From the NCBI GenBank assembly GCA_003512805.1, contig DOOK01000368.1, forward strand, positions 1-12,386: DNA of 12,386 nt, read 5' to 3'. This document shows positions 7,754-12,386 of the stretch, in pieces; position 1 is the stretch's first letter; each line of letters begins with the position of its first letter. The notes beneath the pieces are model-generated. The model made no database searches and was not told where the DNA came from. It was given only the letters and a program-made list of their open reading frames with translations. The stretch comes from Erwinia sp. (lineage in GTDB: Bacteria; Pseudomonadota; Gammaproteobacteria; Enterobacterales; Enterobacteriaceae). The translations under genes were made by a program, and so were the position numbers.

Positions 7754-7767
7754 TTGATATGTATCAA
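7754..7767 (+). promoter_or_regulatory. Perfect FNR (anaerobic regulator) site
   Basis: TTGAT-ATGT-ATCAA matches the FNR consensus TTGAT-N4-ATCAA at all ten positions, and the symmetry extends to 7753-7768. Its centre (7760.5) lies 68 bases before the fdoG-remnant ATG. A class II spacing (-41.5) would put the start near 7802, with TTATTT (7788-7793) as a possible -10. It may also influence divergent fdhD, whose start is 150 bases away. Confidence 0.72.
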
Positions 7768-7827
7768 TTCACATGCTCTCTGTGCTGTTATTTTGCCCGC
7801 TCATGGAACGAAAAGCAGGCAAATGAG

Positions 7828-8845
7828 ATGCAGATAAACAGACGGAACTTTTTCAAAATTTGTGCAGGCGGCATGGCCGGGACGTCACTGACGCTTCCTG
7901 GCTTTACGTCGCTACCCGCAGCAGGAGCCATCCGCGACAAGCTTCTGCGCGGTCGTGAAACCCGCAATAACTGCACCTACTGCTCGGTAGGCTGTGGGAT
8001 GTTAATTTACAGTCTCGGTGACGGCGCTAAAAATGCCACTTCCTCTATTTATCATATCGAAGGCGATCTCGTTCAGCCGTAGGTCGCTCTGTCCAAAAGG
8101 CGATGGCGTGCCGGACTTTATTCACAGCAAGCAGCGCCTGAAATACCCGGCCTGGCGCGCGCCGGGTTCCGATCGCTGGCAGCGCATCAGCCGGGAAGAG
8201 GCATTCGATCGTATCGCCCGCCTGATGAAAGCGGATTGCGACGCCCATTTTCAGGAAAAAAACGCGGCGGGCGTTACGGTTAACCGCTGGCTGACCACCG
8301 GTATGCTCTGCTCCTCGGCAGCCAGCAATGAAACCGGGCTGATGCACATACTGGGTACGCCGCAGCTGGCGCGCCTGCTGCATCCCTTTGTCGGCACCGC
8401 GATGTTTTTCGCCTTTCTGCTGATGTTTTTCCGCTACTGGCGCCACAATTTACCCGAGCGTGAGGATCTGGTGTGGGCAAAAAATATTTATAAAATTGCC
8501 TTAAACGAGGAAGTTGGCGATACCGGGCGCTATAATTTTGGACAGAAGTGCGTATTCTGGGCCGCCATTGCCAGTTTACTGCTGCTGTTCGTCAGCGGTA
8601 TCGTGATCTGGCGACCCTGGTTCGCCGATGCTTTTGCCCTTCCGCTGATCCGCGTAGCGCTGTTGGTCCATTCGGTGTCGGCTACGCTACTGATTGTTGT
8701 GATCCTGGTTCACGTTTACGCCGCTTTATGGGTAAAAGGAACCCTGACTGCAATGGTAGAAGGCTGGGTGAGCGATCGGTGGGCGCAAAAGCACCACCCT
8801 CGCTGGTATCGTACGCTCCGCCAGCGTCGCCATCGCCTTAAATAA
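7828..8845 (+). pseudogene. Formate dehydrogenase operon remnant: fdoG N-terminus fused to fdoI C-terminus
   Basis: From ATG 7828 the frame encodes the FdoG start: twin-arginine signal (NRRNFFKICAGGMAGT), then ETRNNCTYCSVGCGMLIYSL with three Fe-S cysteines, to HIEGD. About 8 bases are missing after this versus the family, so the frame stops at 8080-8082. The next frame continues FdoG (LCPKGDGVPDFIH to TGMLCSSAASNETG, about residue 174). At 8333-8347 it passes in frame into FdoI from about residue 43 (LMHILGTPQLARLLHPFVG) to its end (KHHPRWYRTLRQ), with its remaining membrane segments and haem-type histidines. Gone are about 840 codons of fdoG including the selenocysteine (196 in E. coli), all of fdoH, and FdoI residues 1-42 including a haem ligand. 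Residues resemble FdoG/FdoI more than FdnG/FdnI. It cannot make a working enzyme. Confidence 0.92.
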
Positions 8846-8857
8846 CAGGAATTCCTG

Positions 8858-9784
8858 ATGACTATTCGCATAATCCCGCAGGAACAGCTGGAGAAAGGCG
8901 AGATAACAATGGCGGATGCTATCCCGCCGTTACTTTTCCCCAGGCTAAAAAATTTATACGCTCGCCGTGCCGCACGCCTGCGTCAGCTGGCAGAAAAAAA
9001 CCCGCTGGGTGACTATCTACGCTTTGCGGCCGTTATCGCCAGCGCGCAGGAGATTGTGCTTTACGACCATCCGCTGCAGCTTGATTTGCGGGCGCGGCTG
9101 GCCGAGGCGGCGCGTCTCGGTAAACCGCCATTGGATATCAACACGCTGCCCCGCGATCCTCACTGGCAGCGACTGCTTCATTCGCTTATCGCGGAGATGA
9201 AACCGGAAATGTCCGGTCAGGCGCTGGCGGTGCTGGAGAATCTGGAAAAAGCCTCGGCATCAGAGCTGGAGTCGATGGCGAATGCGCTGTTTGCCAATGA
9301 TTTTACGCACATTGCCAGCGATAAATCGCCTTTTGTCTGGGCCGCGCTTTCACTTTACTGGGCACAAATGGCGGCGTTAATTCCAGGTAAAGCCCGCGCT
9401 GAATACGGCGAACAACGGCAGTTTTGCCCGGTCTGCGGCAGCGTGCCGGTTTCCGGTATAGTGCATATGGATACGCAGCAGGAAGGCCTGCGCTACCTGC
9501 ACTGCAACCTGTGTGAAAGCGAATGGCACGTGGTGCGCGCCAGGTGCAGTAACTGTGAACAGACGCAGGATTTACACTACTGGTCGCTGGAAAGCGAAGC
9601 CGCGTCAATTAAAGCAGAGAGCTGCGGCGACTGCGGCACCTATATGAAACTGCTTTACCAGGAAAAAGATCCGGCTGTAGAGGCGGTTTCTGACGATCTT
9701 GCCTCTCTGGTGTTGGACGCACGAATGGAGCAGGAAGGCTTTTCACGCAGTAGCCTGAATCCCTTTCTGTTTCCGGGAGAGTAA
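8858..9784 (+). CDS. fdhE: FdhE, formate dehydrogenase formation protein
   Basis: Cytoplasmic accessory protein needed for activity of respiratory Tat-exported formate dehydrogenases; it binds the catalytic subunit and an iron centre through cysteines. The 308-residue product matches E. coli FdhE (309) along its length: [53 protein letters not shown] and the C-terminal [20 protein letters not shown]. Four CxxC pairs make a rubredoxin-like metal region: Cys190/193 (CPVC), 216/219 (CNLC), 230/233 (CSNC), 256/259 (CGDC), all present. AGGA lies 7 bases before ATG 8858 and the fdoI stop is only 12 bases upstream, so fdhE was the last part of the fdo operon and still depends on that promoter. Intact despite loss of its expected client. 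Confidence 0.97.
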   Translation: MTIRIIPQEQLEKGEITMADAIPPLLFPRLKNLYARRAARLRQLAEKNPLGDYLRFAAVIASAQEIVLYDHPLQLDLRARLAEAARLGKPPLDINTLPRDPHWQRLLHSLIAEMKPEMSGQALAVLENLEKASASELESMANALFANDFTHIASDKSPFVWAALSLYWAQMAALIPGKARAEYGEQRQFCPVCGSVPVSGIVHMDTQQEGLRYLHCNLCESEWHVVRARCSNCEQTQDLHYWSLESEAASIKAESCGDCGTYMKLLYQEKDPAVEAVSDDLASLVLDARMEQEGFSRSSLNPFLFPGE

Positions 9785-9825
9785 AACTACACGGGGTCCA
9801 TCAGCTCTGAAGGGGAATTTGCGAA

Positions 9826-10434
9826 ATGAAATTAATTGGCACCTATACCAGTCCTTTTGTACGGAAAATATCGGTCATCCTGTTGGAAAAAGGCATCACA
9901 TTTGAATTTATCAATGAATCGCCCTGGACCGATGAGAGCCACGTTCCCCACTATAACCCGTTGGGTAAAATCCCTGCGCTGGTGGTCGGGGAGGATACCT
10001 GGTATGACTCGCATATTATCGCCGCTTATCTGGAGCAGTTGGATATCGCCCCGGCGCTGTTGCCTCAGGATCGACTGGCAGCTCTAAAAGTGCAGCAGCT
10101 GGAGGCCCTGGCGGACGGCATCGGCGACGCGGGGGTGATTCTGCTGCGTGAACAGATGAGGCCGCCAGAGAAGCAGATGGAAAGCCAGCTACTGCGCCAG
10201 CGCGAAAAAATAGCGCGTGGTCTTGATGCGCTGGAAAAAGAGGCGGCAAAAGGCACAACGTTGAACAGTGAAAATATCAACGTGGCAGATATCGCCGTCG
10301 CCTGCCTGATTGGCTTCCTGAATTTCCGCCGCGTTATTCCTAACTGGTGCGTGGAACGGCCAGCGCTGGTTAAACTGGCGGAAAAAATGTTCCAGCGGGA
10401 AAGCTTTGCCCGTACGGTCCCGCCCTCGGCCTGA
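9826..10434 (+). CDS. yibF: YibF, glutathione S-transferase-like protein
   Basis: A 202-residue cytoplasmic protein of exactly the length of E. coli YibF, a GST homologue that binds glutathione but whose physiological substrate is unknown. The N-terminal thioredoxin-fold domain (about 1-80) has [20 protein letters not shown], the cis-Pro motif [11 protein letters not shown] and the glutathione-binding [13 protein letters not shown] (Asp-Ser). The helical C-terminal domain includes [37 protein letters not shown] and ends [18 protein letters not shown] precedes the ATG. It lies 41 bases after fdhE with no terminator between, so the two are probably co-transcribed. In E. coli yibF neighbours selA-selB; those genes are not present after it here. 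Confidence 0.95.
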   Translation: MKLIGTYTSPFVRKISVILLEKGITFEFINESPWTDESHVPHYNPLGKIPALVVGEDTWYDSHIIAAYLEQLDIAPALLPQDRLAALKVQQLEALADGIGDAGVILLREQMRPPEKQMESQLLRQREKIARGLDALEKEAAKGTTLNSENINVADIAVACLIGFLNFRRVIPNWCVERPALVKLAEKMFQRESFARTVPPSA

Positions 10435-10584
10435 TGTCGGCCACGAGCGCATTCGCCGCGGTGACAGCGACATGTCCGCCGCCGCAAATACGCCAGAGAG
10501 GCATAGGGTCATCATCAGCGCTGCCCACGGCAAAACCAGGCCATGAGCGGCGCTGCCCGCCACGCTTTCTGCCCGGATCCCGGT
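10435..10584. other. Spacer between yibF and the repeat array
   Basis: About 150 bases with no recognised gene or terminator. On the minus strand it encodes, in frame with the repeats, a hydrophobic stretch GLVLPWAALMMTLCLSGVF followed by AAADMS, which looks like a signal peptide or membrane segment, but no homologue is recognised. The last bases (about 10563-10584) are a partial repeat unit. Confidence 0.4.
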
Positions 10585-10947
10585 GCAGTATGCTATTAAG
10601 ACAGACGCAGTAGCTTTCCCTGTCAGCATCCCGATGCAGTACGCCATTGAGACTGGCGCAGTAGCTTTCCCTGCCCGGATCCCGGTGCAGTACGCTATTG
10701 AGACTGGCGCAGTAGCTTTCCCTGTCAACATACTGATGCAGTACGCTATTAAGACAGGCCCAGCAGCTTTCCCTGTCAACATACTGATGCAGTACGCTAT
10801 TGAGACTGGCGCAGCAGTCTTCCCGGTCAACATACTGGTGCAGTAGGCCATTGAGGCAGGCGCGATAGCTTTTCCTGTCAGCATCCCGATGCAGTATGCC
10901 ATTGAGACTGGCACAGTAGCCTTCCCTGTCAGCAGGGGAGTATTCAT
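10435..10947 (-). CDS. Possible 17-residue-repeat protein, unrecognised
   Basis: Minus-strand frame from ATG 10947 (MNTPLLTGKATVPVSMAYC) through all seven repeats, then a hydrophobic segment and an Arg-rich part. It remains open into the antisense of yibF to 10189, so the true end is uncertain and the given end is only the limit of non-overlapping sequence. Each repeat carries a conserved Ala-Tyr-Cys triplet and a Gly-Lys pair, with hydrophobic residues around them. The ribosome site is poor: AAGGA lies 14 bases before the ATG, with only GGG closer. Open frame through repeats is expected once one unit is open, so this is weak evidence of coding. It could equally be a non-coding minisatellite. 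Confidence 0.25.
10585..10934. repeat. Seven tandem 51-bp repeats (17-codon minisatellite)
   Basis: Units start at 10585, 10636, 10687, 10738, 10789, 10840 and 10891 (the last is cut at about 10934), each opening with GCAGTA and containing a TTCCC or TTTCC block. Units differ at several positions, and two subtypes of the unit end exist (CATCCCGAT or CATACTGAT against GATCCCGGT). The period is a multiple of three. The minus strand reads without a stop as 17-residue repeats of the type LTGKATAPVSMAYCIGM; the plus strand reads as MQYAIETGAVAFPVNIL but has a stop in unit 6. Several units contain a TACTG-ATG-CAGTA inverted repeat across the junction. There are no unique spacers, so it is not CRISPR. 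Confidence 0.93.
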
Positions 10948-11120
10948 CGGCGGTACCCGTTTCCTTCAGCTTCTCCTTCTCTGACGTTGCCCATCTGGCG
11001 CTGTTTTGCTCGTCACTTAATCTGACGATTCAGCCAATGGCTCCATATCCAAAAATGAGATTCGCTGCCAGGCTGTATCGTTCCAGCCCCTTTCATTCAT
11101 TGCGGATACAGGAACAGCAT

Positions 11121-12323
11121 ATGTTACCAGGATCGCTTCAGGCTCTCTGTCTGATGAGCTTCTTTCTGGCCGATGTCAGAGACGGATTAGGTCCTTTTCT
11201 AGGCATTTTTTTGACCGGACGACACTGGAGTCCGGATGAGATTGGCTTCGCCATGACCTGCGGTGGTATCGCCGGGCTACTCTCTACGCTGCCGGCTGGC
11301 GTGATAGCGGATGCTACGCGCCATAAAAGAACGGTTGTGCTGGGAGGCTGCGCGATCATTACCGGCGCAACCCTGCTGCTCTGGTACAGCAGTCAGTCAT
11401 GGATGGTGATAGTTTCACAAATTGTCGTCGGGATAGCAGCGGCATTCATTGGCCCCACCGTCTCCGGCATTACCCTGGGACTGACCGGTCAAAAAGCCTT
11501 TAACCGGCAAATGGGACATAACGAAGCCTACAGCCATGCCGGAAACACCCTGGCCGCGGTTTGTGCCGGCTTCGCTGCCTGGTACTGGGGGACGGGCGCG
11601 GTCTTTATTTTGATGACCATCATGGCCATTTGTGCCGGCATCGCCACGCTTGCTATTCGCAGCCAGGATATCGATTACGATGTTGCGCGTGGTTTAGAAG
11701 CACAACATCGGCAAGAGCGCCCCATGAGTCTGTGGGCGCTGGCGCGCAAGCCTGACCTTTTAATCGCCGGTCTGACGCTGCTGCTATTTCATCTGGCCAA
11801 CGCGGCTCTGCTGCCGATGTTGAGTATGCGTGTAGCCTCCACGCCAGCGCACAACGCCATCAACCCTGGCGTGTATGCGGCTGCCACCGTGGTTATTTCT
11901 CAGCTGGTTATGGTTCCTGTCGCGCTCTATGTGGCCAGATACGTGGAGAAATATGGTTATCGCCGCCTGATTATGTTGGCCTTACTGATCCTGCCTGTTC
12001 GGGCAGCGATTGCCGCTGAATTTTCCGAGCCGCTGTTTATTATTCCGGTGCAAATTCTTGACGGTATGGCCGCAGGGATCCTGGGGGTTGCCGTGCCCGG
12101 TTACATCGTTTCGCTGTTGCGTGGAAGCGGGCATGTTAATGCAGGCCAAAGCGTGGTGATGCTGATGCAGGGCGCTGGCGCTTCTTTCAGTCCCGCCCTC
12201 GCTGGCCTGATTGCCGCCCATTACTCATGGAGCACGGCCTTCAGCGCGCTGGGCTTTATTGCCCTACTGGCGCTGTTGCTGTGGTGGCTGCCTGGCCGTA
12301 TGGCTTTGGTAAAAACAACCTGA
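11121..12323 (+). CDS. Major facilitator superfamily transporter, substrate unknown
   Basis: A 400-residue inner-membrane protein with about 11-12 hydrophobic segments. The motif-A-like loop between TM2 and TM3 is GVIADATRHKR (residues 60-70). N-terminal ADVRDGLGPFLGIFLTGRHW and later GPTVSGITLGL, plus a central hydrophilic loop (about residues 183-205, EAQHRQERPMS), split it into two six-helix halves. ATG 11121 (MLPGSLQALCLMSFFLADVR) is chosen because AGGA lies 7 bases upstream and the first helix begins right after it; the frame is open to 11037 but that extension is polar and atypical. The substrate cannot be told from sequence; a drug or metabolite exporter is typical of relatives. It has its own terminator and seems independent of yibF. 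Family call is firm, function is not. Confidence 0.85.
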   Translation: MLPGSLQALCLMSFFLADVRDGLGPFLGIFLTGRHWSPDEIGFAMTCGGIAGLLSTLPAGVIADATRHKRTVVLGGCAIITGATLLLWYSSQSWMVIVSQIVVGIAAAFIGPTVSGITLGLTGQKAFNRQMGHNEAYSHAGNTLAAVCAGFAAWYWGTGAVFILMTIMAICAGIATLAIRSQDIDYDVARGLEAQHRQERPMSLWALARKPDLLIAGLTLLLFHLANAALLPMLSMRVASTPAHNAINPGVYAAATVVISQLVMVPVALYVARYVEKYGYRRLIMLALLILPVRAAIAAEFSEPLFIIPVQILDGMAAGILGVAVPGYIVSLLRGSGHVNAGQSVVMLMQGAGASFSPALAGLIAAHYSWSTAFSALGFIALLALLLWWLPGRMALVKTT

Positions 12324-12338
12324 ACGGTGGATAAAGCA

Positions 12339-12370
12339 CGAGCGCCTGTTACAAAGGCGCTCGTTTTTTT
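12339..12370 (+). terminator. Rho-independent terminator after the MFS gene
   Basis: CGAGCGCCT (12339-12347), a 7-base loop, AGGCGCTCG (12355-12363) and seven T. A perfect 9-bp stem 15 bases after the stop codon. Confidence 0.93.
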
Positions 12371-12386
12371 ATACCAGCCCGCCAGG

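Noticed and set aside
10583..10846. Plus-strand repeat protein (MQYAIETGAVAFPVNIL units)
   Set aside because: It is interrupted by TAG in unit 6 and has no ribosome site; the minus strand is open throughout and is the better, though still weak, candidate.
10585..10934. CRISPR array
   Set aside because: The 51-bp units are contiguous with no unique spacers, the units themselves vary, and no cas gene is nearby.
11037..11120. Extended N-terminus of the MFS gene
   Set aside because: The extra 28 residues are polar and basic with no Shine-Dalgarno; ATG 11121 has AGGA at the right distance and starts just before the first helix.

Overview
The window comes from the chromosome of a gamma-proteobacterium of the order Enterobacterales. 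The intact proteins match, from memory, the Escherichia coli K-12 proteins YiaF, MtlA, MtlD, MtlR, YibL, SodA, FdhD, FdhE and YibF along nearly their whole length, but with enough divergence and a different gene order to exclude E. coli itself. An Erwinia/Pantoea-like (Erwiniaceae) or related plant- or environment-associated genus is a reasonable guess, not a demonstrated one.

Layout. (1) 1-579: 3' part of yiaF, followed by a terminator. (2) 580-975: mtl control region with four CRP sites arranged as two pairs. (3) 976-4751: mannitol locus mtlA-mtlD-mtlR, with a hairpin and T-run between mtlA and mtlD and a strong terminator between mtlD and mtlR. (4) 4822-5184: yibL and its terminator. (5) 5203-5660: a decay zone, holding a minus-strand relic of an autotransporter adhesin (linker plus last barrel strand) whose 3' end, with half of the yibL terminator, is tandemly duplicated as a 101-bp unit. 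(6) 5774-6560: sodA (Mn superoxide dismutase, minus strand) with terminator and promoter. (7) 6802-7611: fdhD (minus). (8) 7754-8845: a perfect FNR site followed by the wreck of a formate dehydrogenase operon: the N-terminal part of fdoG is joined in frame to the C-terminal three quarters of fdoI, with all of fdoH and the selenocysteine region gone, plus a separate frameshift. (9) 8858-10434: fdhE and yibF, both intact. (10) 10585-10934: seven tandem 51-bp (17-codon) repeats of unknown role. (11) 11121-12323: an MFS transporter with its own terminator.

How it fits together. The mtl genes form a complete route for mannitol: MtlA imports and phosphorylates it, MtlD oxidises mannitol-1-phosphate to fructose-6-phosphate, MtlR modulates expression, and CRP gives catabolite control. 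The formate dehydrogenase block tells a story of loss: the respiratory enzyme is destroyed while its two maturation proteins, on either side of the scar, remain open. In E. coli yibF lies next to selA-selB (recalled knowledge); here the next thing is the minisatellite, so loss of selenocysteine synthesis along with the Sec enzyme is a testable possibility. The most unusual unexplained structure is the 51-bp repeat array; the other notable points are the deletion scar, the autotransporter relic and the regularly paired CRP sites.
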